Shown piece after piece: positions 1 to 8,481 of a DNA stretch of 64,000 bases (positions are counted from its first letter, which is position 1; each line of letters opens with the position of its first letter). Origin of the DNA: Stenotrophomonas sp. NA06056 (lineage in GTDB: Bacteria; Pseudomonadota; Gammaproteobacteria; Xanthomonadales; Xanthomonadaceae). The stretch lies in assembly GCF_013364355.1 (NCBI RefSeq), contig NZ_CP054931.1, forward strand, positions 1,922,001 to 1,986,000. Direction: 5' to 3'. Under the pieces are notes generated by a model. It saw nothing but the letters and a program-made list of their open reading frames with translations, was not told where the DNA came from and ran no database searches. The position numbers were made by a program, and so were the translations under genes.

Positions 1-518
1 GCAGCGGTATCCATCGGCACCACGCCGGCCTGCAACACGCGCGCCAGGGTGATTTCCTCGGCCATCTTCGAATAGGTGCCGGAGGCATCGACCACCGCGA
101 ACACCTGGTAGCCGTCGGCGACGGCGGCAATGGAAGGGAAGGCCATGCACACGCTGGTGATGGTGCCGGCGATGATCAGCTGCTTGCGGCCGGTGGCCTT
201 CACCGCGGCGACGAACTCGGGGTTGTCCCACGCGTTGATCTCGCCGCGGCGTGCCACGTACTGCGCATGCGGTGCGGCGTCGTGGATCTCCGGGATCAGC
301 GGGCCGTTCGGACCCTGCGGTACCGACGCGGTGGTGATCACCGGCATCTTCGCCAGCGTGGCCATCTTCGCCAGGGCGGTGGCGTGCGCACGTACGGACG
401 TGAACGGCATGTCACCGATGGTCTGGAACAGGCCACTCTGGTGGTCGATCAGCAGCATCGCGGCGTTGTCCGGGTCGATCACCGGGCGGGCGCCGTTGAA
501 GTTGGCGGGGGTACTCAT
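1..518 (-). CDS. Isochorismatase-family hydrolase, YcaC-like (3' end outside window)
   Basis: The reverse-strand reading frame begins [20 protein letters not shown] and stays open to the window edge, so the C-terminus is missing. It shows the family's early catalytic Asp in [10 protein letters not shown] and the cis-peptide/catalytic-Cys region [15 protein letters not shown]. This points to the cysteine-hydrolase (isochorismatase/YcaC) superfamily; the substrate cannot be read from sequence. The start at 518 has an AGGAG about 8 nt upstream. It lies 69 nt downstream of the pirin gene on the same strand and is probably co-transcribed with it. Confidence 0.85.
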   Translation of the reverse strand, partial: MSTPANFNGARPVIDPDNAAMLLIDHQSGLFQTIGDMPFTSVRAHATALAKMATLAKMPVITTASVPQGPNGPLIPEIHDAAPHAQYVARRGEINAWDNPEFVAAVKATGRKQLIIAGTITSVCMAFPSIAAVADGYQVFAVVDASGTYSKMAEEITLARVLQAGVVPMDTA

Positions 519-587
519 GGTCAGTCTCCTGGGGAGGGGGCGAAGGCCCGGAAGGCGGCGGGCGGTTGCCCGCCGCAATGCAGTGGA

Positions 588-1454
588 TCAGTGCGCGATC
601 TGGCCGAAGCGGCCGCCGTTGAAGTCGTTGACGGCCTGGCTGATCTCGGCCTGGGTGTTCATCACGAACGGCCCATAGCCCACCACTGGCTCGTCGATCG
701 GTTCGCCGCTGAGCAGCAGCACGGTGGCGTCGCTGTCGGCATCGATGAACACGTCTTCGCCGCTGCGGTCGAAGGTCACCAGCTGTGCTTCGCCGACTGC
801 CTGGCCGCCGTTGATTCGCACCGTGCCCTTCAACACCACCAGCGCCAGGGTACGGCCGCCGGCCACCGGCAGTTCAGCGTGCTGGCCCTGCAGCAGGCGG
901 ATGTCCCACACGTCCATGGGGGTGTGGGTGCGTGCCGGTCCCGCATGGCCATCGAATGCCCCGGCGATGACGCGTACGCGGCCGGCGCCGTCGGGCAAGG
1001 CCACCGAGGGAATCTGCGCATCGAGCAGAGTCTGGTAACCCGGCGCACCCATCTTGTCCTTGGCGGGCAGGTTCACCCACAACTGCACCATGTCCAGCGT
1101 GCCGCCGCGCTTGCTGAATTCCGGCGTGTGGAATTCCTCATGGAGAATGCCGGAGGCAGCGGTCATCCACTGCACGTCACCCGGGCCGATGGTGCCGCCG
1201 GCGCCGGTCGAGTCGCGATGGGCGACTTCACCTTCGTAGACGATGGTGACGGTCTCGAAGCCGCGATGCGGATGCTGACCGACCCCGCGCGGGGTCTCGC
1301 TGGGCGGGAAGCTGTACGGCCCGGCGTAGTCCAGCAGCAGGAACGGGCTCAGGTGCTGGCCATGGGTGTTGTAGGAGAACATCGAACGGGCGGGGAAGCC
1401 GTCGCCCACCCAGTGCGGGCGGGGGGCGCTGTAGGTACCGGTGACACGCTTCAT
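588..1454 (-). CDS. Pirin family protein (possible quercetin 2,3-dioxygenase)
   Basis: This 288-residue bicupin protein has the pirin metal-ligand pattern: H61 and H63 in QHPHRGFETVT, then H105 and E107 in GILHEEF. The length matches bacterial pirins. Some homologues oxidise quercetin with a bound metal ion; others bind redox enzymes, so the catalytic role is only possible. It is probably the first gene of a two-gene operon with the isochorismatase-like hydrolase. A LysR gene diverges from the shared 150-bp upstream region, which suggests LysR control. Confidence 0.9.
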   Translation of the reverse strand: MKRVTGTYSAPRPHWVGDGFPARSMFSYNTHGQHLSPFLLLDYAGPYSFPPSETPRGVGQHPHRGFETVTIVYEGEVAHRDSTGAGGTIGPGDVQWMTAASGILHEEFHTPEFSKRGGTLDMVQLWVNLPAKDKMGAPGYQTLLDAQIPSVALPDGAGRVRVIAGAFDGHAGPARTHTPMDVWDIRLLQGQHAELPVAGGRTLALVVLKGTVRINGGQAVGEAQLVTFDRSGEDVFIDADSDATVLLLSGEPIDEPVVGYGPFVMNTQAEISQAVNDFNGGRFGQIAH

Positions 1455-1604
1455 GGCGATCTCCTGACCGGGGCAACCGGTCGCTGTTTTTCGTTGCGGA
1501 GACGATATCGCCGTGACAATGGGCCCGGTAGCCGGCAGAATTTGCCGTCATAGTCCTATTCTATGAACGATGAAGGCCCGGCAAGGGCCGCAGGAGATCG
1601 TCCC

Positions 1605-2531
1605 GTGTTCATCGCCGACATCCGCCGCTGCGACCTCAACGACCTGTTCTATTTCGCCATGGTGGTCGAGCACGGCGGCTTCTCGCAGGCAGGGCGCGCA
1701 CTGGCCATGCCCAAGTCCAAGCTCAGCCGCCGCATTGCCCTGCTGGAGGAACGGCTGGGTGTCCGCCTGATCCAACGTTCCACCCGCCGCTTTTCGGTCA
1801 CCGAGATCGGCCAGGACTACTATCGCCATTGCAAGGCGATGCTGGTGGAGGCCGAAGCAGCCGAAGAGGCCATCGCGCTGTCACGCGCCGAGCCGCGTGG
1901 CACGATCCGACTGGCATGCCCGATCGCGATCCTGCACGCACGCATTGGCGTCATGCTGGCTGACTTCCTGGCCCTGCATCCGCAGGTGACCCTGCAGCTG
2001 GATGCCACCAACCGGCGCGTGGATGTGGTGGGCGAGGGCGTGGATGTGGCCATCCGCGTGCGCCCGCCACCGCTGGAGGACAGCGATCTGGTGGTGCGCG
2101 TGCTGGCCCGTCGCATCTGGTGCACCGCCGCCAGCCCGGCGCTGCTGAAGCGGATGGGTATGCCGAGCGTGCCGGCCGATCTGGCGATGATGCCGACCGT
2201 GGACCTGGCATCGCCGGCCCAGGTGCATGCCTGGGAGTACGCCGGGCCAGAGGAGGTGACGGCCAGCGTGCACCACCGGCCGCGGTTGGTCAGCGATGAC
2301 ATGATCGCCCTGCGCAGTGCGGCGGTGGCCGGTGTCGGCGTGCTGATGCTGCCGCGGATGATGATCACCGACGAACTGGCCAGCGGCGCGCTGGTGCCGA
2401 TCCTGCCGCAGTGGCAGCCCAGGCACGGCATCGTGCATGCCGTGTTCCCCTCGCGGCGCGGCCTGCTGCCGGCGGTGCGCGCGTTGATCGACTACCTTGC
2501 CGAGCGCTTCGAGGCGCTGCAGGAACCGTAG
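1605..2531 (+). CDS. LysR-family transcriptional regulator
   Basis: The N-terminal winged helix-turn-helix reads DLNDLFYFAMVVEHGGFSQA and is followed by the LysR substrate-binding domain to the end. I chose the GTG at 1605 because CAGGAG sits 8 nt upstream and this gives the usual length of about 308 residues. An ATG at 1563 is in frame but has no Shine-Dalgarno and would add 14 atypical residues. The gene diverges from pirin and the hydrolase, which are its likely targets. The TAG stop is followed by a SMAG repeat pair. Confidence 0.9.
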   Translation: MFIADIRRCDLNDLFYFAMVVEHGGFSQAGRALAMPKSKLSRRIALLEERLGVRLIQRSTRRFSVTEIGQDYYRHCKAMLVEAEAAEEAIALSRAEPRGTIRLACPIAILHARIGVMLADFLALHPQVTLQLDATNRRVDVVGEGVDVAIRVRPPPLEDSDLVVRVLARRIWCTAASPALLKRMGMPSVPADLAMMPTVDLASPAQVHAWEYAGPEEVTASVHHRPRLVSDDMIALRSAAVAGVGVLMLPRMMITDELASGALVPILPQWQPRHGIVHAVFPSRRGLLPAVRALIDYLAERFEALQEP

Positions 2532-2538
2532 GCACCAC

Positions 2539-2602
2539 ATCCACGCATGGCGTGGATCTACTGGACCTGTCGTCGCCTGGTGGATCCACGCCATGCGTGG
2601 AT
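2539..2602. repeat. SMAG (GTAG-type REP) repeat pair
   Basis: Two inverted copies of the hairpin ATCCACGC-ATG/CAT-GCGTGGAT occupy 2539-2561 and 2584-2602. The first ends in CTAC, which is GTAG on the other strand. This matches the small GTAG-bearing palindromes known from S. maltophilia. The same stem recurs at 4270 and, with one loop change, at 21686. Confidence 0.8.
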
Positions 2603-2704
2603 GCTGTGCGGAACTTCGCTTGCCGCGCATCGCCGCGCGGCCCACAATCCACGTCCGGACCGTCGCCATCACGCCCATCATTCCCCGGTCCGGCCTTGGC
2701 ACTT

Positions 2705-3208
2705 ATGTCTCCCAATGCCCTGGCGCTGATCGAGCTGTTGATCCGCGAGCGCCGTGCGTTGTCCCGCTTCATTGCCCGCTATCTCGACCCGGCCAGTACC
2801 GAAGACACCCTGCAGAACCTTTACCTGAAGGCCAGCAGCGTGCCCGGCGACCCGCCCATCCTCGAGCCGCGCGGGTATCTGTACCGCATGGCCTACCACC
2901 ACGCGCTCAACCGCAGCCAGGCCGACGCACGCGAACGGCGAGCCATGGCCGAGTACGCCAGCGACCTGGCCGATGCCCGCAATGATGGTGAGGCGCAGGC
3001 GCTGGACCAGGCCCAGCTGCGCGAGATCAGCCAGACCATCCTGGCGCTGCCGCCACAGGTGCGCGAGTGCTTCGTGCTCAACCGTTACCTGGGCCTGAGC
3101 GAGCGCGAGATCGCCGTGCGCCTGGGTATTTCCAAGAGCGTGGTGGGCAAGTACGTGCTGCGTGCGGCGCTGCTCATCCAGCAACACCAGCAGGGAAGCC
3201 GTGCATGA
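2705..3208 (+). CDS. ECF sigma factor, FecI-like
   Basis: The 167-residue protein has a sigma-70 region 2 at about residues 10-75 (RFIARYLDPASTEDTLQNLY) and a region 4 helix-turn-helix at about 105-160 (LGLSEREIAVRLGISKSVVG). It lacks an extended C-terminus, as expected for FecI-type iron/haem signalling sigmas. The ATG at 2705 has no good ribosome binding site, but no better start precedes region 2. The next gene is a FecR-like regulator and then a FecA-type receptor, the standard cell-surface signalling trio. No convincing Fur box was seen upstream. Confidence 0.88.
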   Translation: MSPNALALIELLIRERRALSRFIARYLDPASTEDTLQNLYLKASSVPGDPPILEPRGYLYRMAYHHALNRSQADARERRAMAEYASDLADARNDGEAQALDQAQLREISQTILALPPQVRECFVLNRYLGLSEREIAVRLGISKSVVGKYVLRAALLIQQHQQGSRA

Positions 3209-3218
3209 CATGTATGTG

Positions 3219-3248
3219 CCGTGGGCAGATGCCGCCCGTCGTTGTCTC
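3219..3248 (+). promoter_or_regulatory. Candidate ECF-sigma promoter of the fecR-like gene
   Basis: The block CCGTGGGCAGAT (3219-3230), a 9-bp spacer and CGTTGTCTC (3240-3248) recur exactly, with the same spacing, at 4330-4359 in front of the receptor gene. The spacers differ (GCCGCCCGT and CCCATCCCG) while both flanking blocks are identical, as expected for a two-part promoter read by the neighbouring ECF sigma. The start codon of the fecR-like gene is 42 nt downstream. Confidence 0.65.
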
Positions 3249-3290
3249 AACTGTAAGGCGCACCCGTTGGTGGTGCTGCAGGCCACAATC

Positions 3291-4244
3291 ATGACTACGT
3301 CCACACCCTCGCCGCGTCAGGCCAGGCAGGCGTTGCGCTGGGTGATACGGTGCAATGCGGGCCGGTTGCCGGAGCGCCAGCAACGCGCCCTGCAACGCTG
3401 GCTGCAGGCCGATCCCCGGCATGTCGATGCCTGGCGCCAGCAGCAGGCCTTCTGGCAGAGCCTGGATGCCGCCGGCCCGGAGGTACTGGCCGCACTTCCG
3501 CAACTGACTGCCGAACCGGCGCTTCGGCCGCTGCAACCGCGGCGTCGACTGCCTTGGCTGCTTGCCAGCGCGGCGGTGCTGCTGCTTTCGGTGACAGCGG
3601 CGCCGCACGCGTGGCTGCTGGTCCGCAGCGATGTGCGCAGCGGCAACGCGCCGCGCACCGTGCAGCTGCAGGATGGCAGCACCGCCATGCTGGACGCAGG
3701 CAGCGCGCTGGCGCTTGATTTCAGCGATGGCCAGCGCCGCCTGCGGTTGCTGCGTGGCAGCGCTTGGTTCCAGGTCGCGCACGAAGCACGACCGTTCGAG
3801 GTGGAGGCAGGCGGTGGCGAGATCCGTGACATCGGAACGGCGTTCAGCGTTGCATTGCAGGATGCCGTGGTGACCACCGAGGTCAGCCAAGGCGAAGTCG
3901 AGGTCAGGCCGGGGCATGTCGCTGCGCAGCGGCTGCAGGCCGGGCAGGCACGCGCGTTCCGTGATGGCCGCTGGCTGCAGCCGCTGCAGTTGACCGATGT
4001 GGATGCCATCGCACCGTGGCGACGCGGCGAGATCGTCATTGATGATCTGCCTGCGCAACAGGCCATCGAGCGTCTTGCCCGCTATCGGCGTGCGCCGGTC
4101 TGGGTTCTGCGCGGGCAGGGCGCGCAGGTGGCGGTGAGCGGGTTGTTCCATCTGCAGCAGGCCGATGCGGCCATTGCCGCCGTGGCCCAGCAGGCCGGCC
4201 TGCGCAGCCAGCGCCTGCCGGGCGGCGCGTTGTTGTTGTGGTGA
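3291..4244 (+). CDS. FecR-like anti-sigma/regulator of ECF sigma
   Basis: This 317-residue protein has an N-terminal cytoplasmic DUF4880-type helical region (RQARQALRWVIRCNAGRLPE, then a conserved DPRHVDAWRQQQAFW stretch). One membrane helix follows at about 85-105 (LPWLLASAAVLLLSVTAAP), then a periplasmic FecR domain (VQLQDGSTAMLDAGSALALD). The end resembles a small secretin/TonB-N-like domain. It would relay receptor occupancy to the sigma factor. The start at 3291 was chosen because the domain begins there and the preceding gap holds the candidate ECF promoter. Confidence 0.88.
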   Translation: MTTSTPSPRQARQALRWVIRCNAGRLPERQQRALQRWLQADPRHVDAWRQQQAFWQSLDAAGPEVLAALPQLTAEPALRPLQPRRRLPWLLASAAVLLLSVTAAPHAWLLVRSDVRSGNAPRTVQLQDGSTAMLDAGSALALDFSDGQRRLRLLRGSAWFQVAHEARPFEVEAGGGEIRDIGTAFSVALQDAVVTTEVSQGEVEVRPGHVAAQRLQAGQARAFRDGRWLQPLQLTDVDAIAPWRRGEIVIDDLPAQQAIERLARYRRAPVWVLRGQGAQVAVSGLFHLQQADAAIAAVAQQAGLRSQRLPGGALLLW

Positions 4245-4269
4245 TCCCGGGCGGGTGGCGGGTGGGTTC

Positions 4270-4292
4270 ATCCACGCATGGCGTGGATCTAC
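4270..4292. repeat. SMAG repeat (single)
   Basis: The hairpin arms ATCCACGC and GCGTGGAT flank an ATG loop and end in CTAC. The sequence is identical to the copy at 2539-2561. It lies 26 nt after the fecR-like stop codon, where it could also act as a transcript-end hairpin. Confidence 0.8.
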
Positions 4293-4329
4293 TGGTGTGA
4301 TTCGATGATCTGCCGATCAACCCAAAAAA

Positions 4330-4359
4330 CCGTGGGCAGATCCCATCCCGCGTTGTCTC
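4330..4359 (+). promoter_or_regulatory. Candidate ECF-sigma promoter of the FecA-type receptor gene
   Basis: This is the second copy of the CCGTGGGCAGAT-N9-CGTTGTCTC element, at 4330-4341 and 4351-4359. It lies 100 nt before the receptor ATG. Identity over 21 fixed positions and exact conservation of the gap make it the best candidate for the promoter recognised by the sigma factor at 2705. Confidence 0.7.
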
Positions 4360-4459
4360 TAGTGGTATAGCCAGAGCGAAACCGCGTTTCTTCTCAAGCC
4401 AACCGAACCGCGTGCACCCGATGTGCGCACGGTCCCGCCACCTTGAGGAGTCACCGTTC

Positions 4460-7400
4460 ATGCCGTTCCCGGCATCTGCCCGTCATCGCCGCGCCACCGT
4501 CCTTGCCATGGCCATCGCCACGGCACTGCTTCCCTTCGCATGGGCGCCGACCGCCCGTGCCCAGGCCGATGCCGCCTCCGTGCGCGCGTATGCCATTCCC
4601 GAACAGGCCTTGGCCGACGCAGTCCGCAGCTTCGGCCGCCAGTCGCAGGTGCAGGTGGTGTTCCGCAGCGATCTGGTGGAGGGGCGACGCTCGCGTGCGG
4701 TGCAGGGCCAGTACGGCCCCGCCGAAGCACTGGAGCAGTTGCTGCAGGGTAGTGGCCTGCGCGCGCAGCAGGAGCCGGGCGGTACCTGGACCCTGCAGGC
4801 CACCGCCGATGACGCTGGGGTAGTGGTCACCGACACCCTGAAAGTGGGCGGGCGCCTGCAGGCCGACGGCGGCGAAACACGTGATCGTTGGGGATACGAC
4901 GATGTGTTCGCGCTCGACCTGAGTACGGCCTATTCCGGTCGCGAACGGGTGGAGCGCTACCGCGGCGCCAACCCCGCCGACGTGGTCAAGGACCTGGTCG
5001 GGGTGTTCAGCGGTGACGCCCGCAACAGCGGTGCGCTGGACCTCAACATCCGCGGCATCCAGGGGCCCGGACGGGTGCCGGTCAGCATCGACGGTGGCGA
5101 GCAGGCGCTGACCGTATGGCGGGGCTACAACGGCGTCAGCAACCGCAACTACATCGATCCCAACCTGATTGGTGGCATCCAGGTCATCAAGGGGCCAGCG
5201 TTGGTGCGCGATGTACACAGCGGCATCGGCGGAGCGATGGTCATCAAGACCCTCGACGTCGATGACATCGTGCCGGCCGGTGAGCGCTTCGGCGGGGAGC
5301 TGAAGATCGAAGGCAGCAGCAATGCGGTGTCACCGCGCCTGCCACGGCTGCACACCGGCGAGGACTACCGCACGGTGGATGGCTTCCCGCAGCAGTCGCC
5401 GAACTCGCCCTATGCTGACCGCACCCTGGTGGTGCCGGTGAAATCGCGAAGCGGTGACAACCCGTTCGATGGTGATGACCAGGCCTGGCGCCTGGCGCTG
5501 GGCTGGCGCGGTGAGCGGGTGGACGTGATGGCGGCGTACGCGTGGCGCAAGCGTGGCAACTATTTCTCGGGTAGCAAGGGCAGTGCCTACTACGACCAGG
5601 AGCCACGCGAGCAGTACGAATACCAGGGCATCGACTACATCACCACGCTGGCGCGCTACTTCAAGCCGGGGGATGAAGTGCCCAATACCTCCAGCGAACA
5701 GGAATCGTGGCTGTTGAAGGGCACCTGGCAGATCAACGATGACCAGCAGCTCAAGGCTACCTGGCGGCACACCCTCTCGCACTATGGCGAGATCATGCCC
5801 TCGCGCATCCTGTCCGCACCGGATTACGGGCGCATCCAGTGGCCGCTCAGCCGGGTCGATTCCGATGCCTGGAACCTGGAGTACCGTTGGCAGCCGGCCG
5901 GCAGCCGCTGGCTCGACCTGCGCGCCAACCTGTGGCGGACCGAAACCAACAGCGATACCTATACCGCCGGTGGCTTCCCCAACTTCGCCACGGGCAACCC
6001 CGATTGGGATTCCAGCCGCAGCCCGATCCTGCGCAACACCGCCCTGGCCAATGCGCGCAACGACCGTACCGGGCTGACCCTGAGCAACCGCTTCGGCCTG
6101 CATTCCACGCTTGACCTGACCGTGGGCGGCAACTGGCAATATGAAAAACTGGGGTCGGCAGACCCGTACTTCGGCGTCAGCGATGGCTGGCGCATGTACC
6201 CGCGCGCGGGCCGTCGCCAGGAAGGCGAGGGCTACCTCACGCTGGAGTGGCGCCCGGTCGATTTCCTCACCCTCAATGCCGGCGTGCGCTACAGCCGCTA
6301 CTGGGCCTTTGATGACTTCCTCGGCGAGCATCCCGAACTGCTGACCCGCGGGGTGGGCGGCAAGCAGGCGACCTACCGGGTCAATGAGTTGCCGGAGCGC
6401 CCAGCCAGCGTGCAGGCACAGGTGGATTCGCTCGAGGCCGAGCGCGCCTTCTGGGAGAGCATCGGCATGGGCTGGTTCGTCGACGATGCGATCCGTGGCC
6501 TGCTGCAGAGTTACCAGACGCCACAGCCGGTGGAGCACACCATCGCCTGGCTGCCCGATGCCGACGGCAACTACTCCCGTGCCACCAATCCGTGCCTCAA
6601 TGGCGAAGTGGCCGCCATCCCCGGCGCGCTGCCGGTGTTCCCCGGCAGCGACCTGGTCTGCAGCATCCGCAATACAGTGCAGTCGCGGCCGGTGGATGGA
6701 CGCAATACCCGCCGTCGCGACCATGCCTGGCTGCCCACGTTCTCGGCAGCGATGAACCTGTCGCCGGCCGCGCGCATCTACCTGCGCTATAGCGAGGCGG
6801 TGCGCTTCCCGAGCATGTTCGAGAGCACCATTGCCTTCTCCAGCAGCCTCAATCCGCTGTACGCGCTCAAGCCCGAGCATGCCTACAACTACGAGCTGGG
6901 CTATGTGCACAACCTGTCGGCGCTGTTTGGCGGCACGGCCGATGCCGACGTCAAGCTGGCCTACTACGTGCACAAGACGCGCGATGTGATCGAGCGCGAT
7001 GCCTATTTCCTGTTCGACAACATCGACAAGCAGACCATCCGCGGCATCGAACTGCAGGCGCGCTTCGACAACCGGCGCTTCTTCAGCGACCTGGGTATCG
7101 CGCGCACGCTGGAAAACGAGGTGTGCGACGAGAGCAGCGCGGTGCTGCTCGACGCCAACCGCGGGCTGGTGCCGAACTGCGTACAGGACGGCTTCGTGGG
7201 TGGTTACCTGCTGACCCAGGCGATTCCCAAGCTGTCGGTGAACCTGTCACTGGGCACGCGCCTGTTCGATGAGCGGCTGGAACTGGGCAGCCGCATCGTG
7301 CACTACCGGCGCCATGACAACCCGGACCTGCAGGTCTACCGCGATCGTCTGCTGGCCGGTGGCAGCAGCCTGCTCTGGCAGAACGTGCCGTTCACCTGGG

Positions 7401-7570
7401 GAAACATCACCACGATGGATGCCTATGCGCGCTGGCGCTTCAACGACCACGCCAGCGTCGAGCTGGTCGGCAGCAATCTTGGCAACCGCTATTACGTCGA
7501 CCCGGCCACGCGCTCCACGCTGCCGGCGCCCGGTCGCACCCTGAAGCTCGCAGTCACCGCGCGCTTCTGA
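4460..7570 (+). CDS. TonB-dependent outer-membrane receptor with STN signalling domain
   Basis: The ATG at 4460 follows TTGAGGAG and opens a signal peptide ending near PTARAQ. An STN domain follows at about residues 45-100 (IPEQALADAVRSFGRQSQVQ), which in FecA-like transducers contacts FecR. The plug domain covers about 150-270 (DLNIRGIQGPGRVPVSIDGG) and a long 22-strand barrel ends in LKLAVTARF with terminal Phe. At 1036 residues it is large for the family. The downstream Slam and barrel-protein genes suggest the ligand is haem or a metal-carrying protein, possibly delivered by the secreted partner at 7627. The ligand itself is not proven. Confidence 0.9.
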   Translation: MPFPASARHRRATVLAMAIATALLPFAWAPTARAQADAASVRAYAIPEQALADAVRSFGRQSQVQVVFRSDLVEGRRSRAVQGQYGPAEALEQLLQGSGLRAQQEPGGTWTLQATADDAGVVVTDTLKVGGRLQADGGETRDRWGYDDVFALDLSTAYSGRERVERYRGANPADVVKDLVGVFSGDARNSGALDLNIRGIQGPGRVPVSIDGGEQALTVWRGYNGVSNRNYIDPNLIGGIQVIKGPALVRDVHSGIGGAMVIKTLDVDDIVPAGERFGGELKIEGSSNAVSPRLPRLHTGEDYRTVDGFPQQSPNSPYADRTLVVPVKSRSGDNPFDGDDQAWRLALGWRGERVDVMAAYAWRKRGNYFSGSKGSAYYDQEPREQYEYQGIDYITTLARYFKPGDEVPNTSSEQESWLLKGTWQINDDQQLKATWRHTLSHYGEIMPSRILSAPDYGRIQWPLSRVDSDAWNLEYRWQPAGSRWLDLRANLWRTETNSDTYTAGGFPNFATGNPDWDSSRSPILRNTALANARNDRTGLTLSNRFGLHSTLDLTVGGNWQYEKLGSADPYFGVSDGWRMYPRAGRRQEGEGYLTLEWRPVDFLTLNAGVRYSRYWAFDDFLGEHPELLTRGVGGKQATYRVNELPERPASVQAQVDSLEAERAFWESIGMGWFVDDAIRGLLQSYQTPQPVEHTIAWLPDADGNYSRATNPCLNGEVAAIPGALPVFPGSDLVCSIRNTVQSRPVDGRNTRRRDHAWLPTFSAAMNLSPAARIYLRYSEAVRFPSMFESTIAFSSSLNPLYALKPEHAYNYELGYVHNLSALFGGTADADVKLAYYVHKTRDVIERDAYFLFDNIDKQTIRGIELQARFDNRRFFSDLGIARTLENEVCDESSAVLLDANRGLVPNCVQDGFVGGYLLTQAIPKLSVNLSLGTRLFDERLELGSRIVHYRRHDNPDLQVYRDRLLAGGSSLLWQNVPFTWGNITTMDAYARWRFNDHASVELVGSNLGNRYYVDPATRSTLPAPGRTLKLAVTARF

Positions 7571-7626
7571 AGCCTCACCGATTCAAGCGTTGTACCTGTA
7601 GTTCCCTCAATCCAAGGAGTTTTTCC

Positions 7627-8391
7627 ATGAAAATGATCTCCCGTTCCCTGCTCACCGTCGCCGCCAGCCTGGCCCTGGCCGGTGCGGCCCACGCTGCCGA
7701 TATCGTCGGTGCCGCCAGCGCCGTCACCGATCCGCAGTTGAACGTCAATGTCGGCGAATCGCAGGTCAATGGTGGCCCGCACGTCGCTGGCAAGGCCGGT
7801 ATCGGCGTCGGCACCGTCTCAGGTGGCACGCGTGTGGACTTCCAGGGCCTGAGTGCCTACTCGGCACCCACCGTCATCAACGGCACCACCGTGCGCACCC
7901 TCGCCATGCCGATCACCGGTACCCCGGGCAACCATGCCGGCATGGGCCACTTCAACTTCGTCAAGGTCGGTAGCGGCGATGTCTGGTTCGGAGAATGGTC
8001 CAAGGATGGCGCGGCCGGCGGCTTCAACAACCGTCAGGTCTACTTCGTCGGTGATCGCACCGGCACCACGTTGCCGGCAGGCGTGGCCACCTACGCCGTC
8101 GCAGGTCTCAACAAGTTCAGTGGCAGCAACCTGCTCAGCGGTACCTTCCGCGCTGACTTCGGCACCGGCCGCCTCAATGGCGCGCTGGCCGGCTCGGGCC
8201 TGACCGTGGCCGTGGCCGCATCGATCAACAGCGCCAACGCGTCGTTCGCCGGTTCGGCCACGGCCAACGGTACGGTTGCCGGCACCAGTCAGGGCCAGTT
8301 CTTCGGCGCCAACGCCGCCACCCTGGCCGGTATCGCCACCTTCGCCGGCAACAGCCAGTACGACACCGCCTTCGGCGGCAGCAAGAACTGA
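7627..8391 (+). CDS. Hemophilin/TbpB-barrel-like secreted protein, predicted Slam cargo
   Basis: The 254-residue product starts with a signal peptide (MKMISRSLLTVAASLALAGA, cleavage after AHA) and has no lipobox Cys, so it should be a soluble secreted protein rather than a lipoprotein. The middle holds a hemophilin-like DVWFGEWS motif (about residue 118). The C-terminal half is a Gly/Ala-rich eight-stranded barrel ending GQFFGANAATLAGIATF, typical of TbpB-type barrels. AAGGAG precedes the ATG. It sits 56 nt after the receptor and 90 nt before Slam. Haem binding is inference; histidines such as those in GNHAGMGHF are candidate ligands. Confidence 0.8.
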   Translation: MKMISRSLLTVAASLALAGAAHAADIVGAASAVTDPQLNVNVGESQVNGGPHVAGKAGIGVGTVSGGTRVDFQGLSAYSAPTVINGTTVRTLAMPITGTPGNHAGMGHFNFVKVGSGDVWFGEWSKDGAAGGFNNRQVYFVGDRTGTTLPAGVATYAVAGLNKFSGSNLLSGTFRADFGTGRLNGALAGSGLTVAVAASINSANASFAGSATANGTVAGTSQGQFFGANAATLAGIATFAGNSQYDTAFGGSKN

Positions 8392-8414
8392 TCGCCACGC
8401 CCCTGACGGGGCAG

Positions 8415-8448
8415 AGCAGGGACAAGCCGCGATCCGCCAGTCCCTGCT
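8415..8448 (+). terminator. Intercistronic hairpin between cargo and Slam genes
   Basis: Perfect 9-bp arms AGCAGGGAC (8415-8423) and GTCCCTGCT (8440-8448) surround a 16-nt loop. No T-run follows, so it is more likely an attenuating or mRNA-stabilising stem than a full terminator. It would favour more cargo than translocon. Confidence 0.5.
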
Positions 8449-8481
8449 TCGGCCCGCGATGTTGCTTCAACCGGATCGAGC

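Noticed and set aside
267..1553. 428-residue forward frame over pirin
   Set aside because: It is antisense to the well-supported pirin gene and has no recognisable domain.
5330..6973. 547-residue reverse-strand frame
   Set aside because: It lies wholly antisense to the TonB-dependent receptor and has the composition of a shadow frame.
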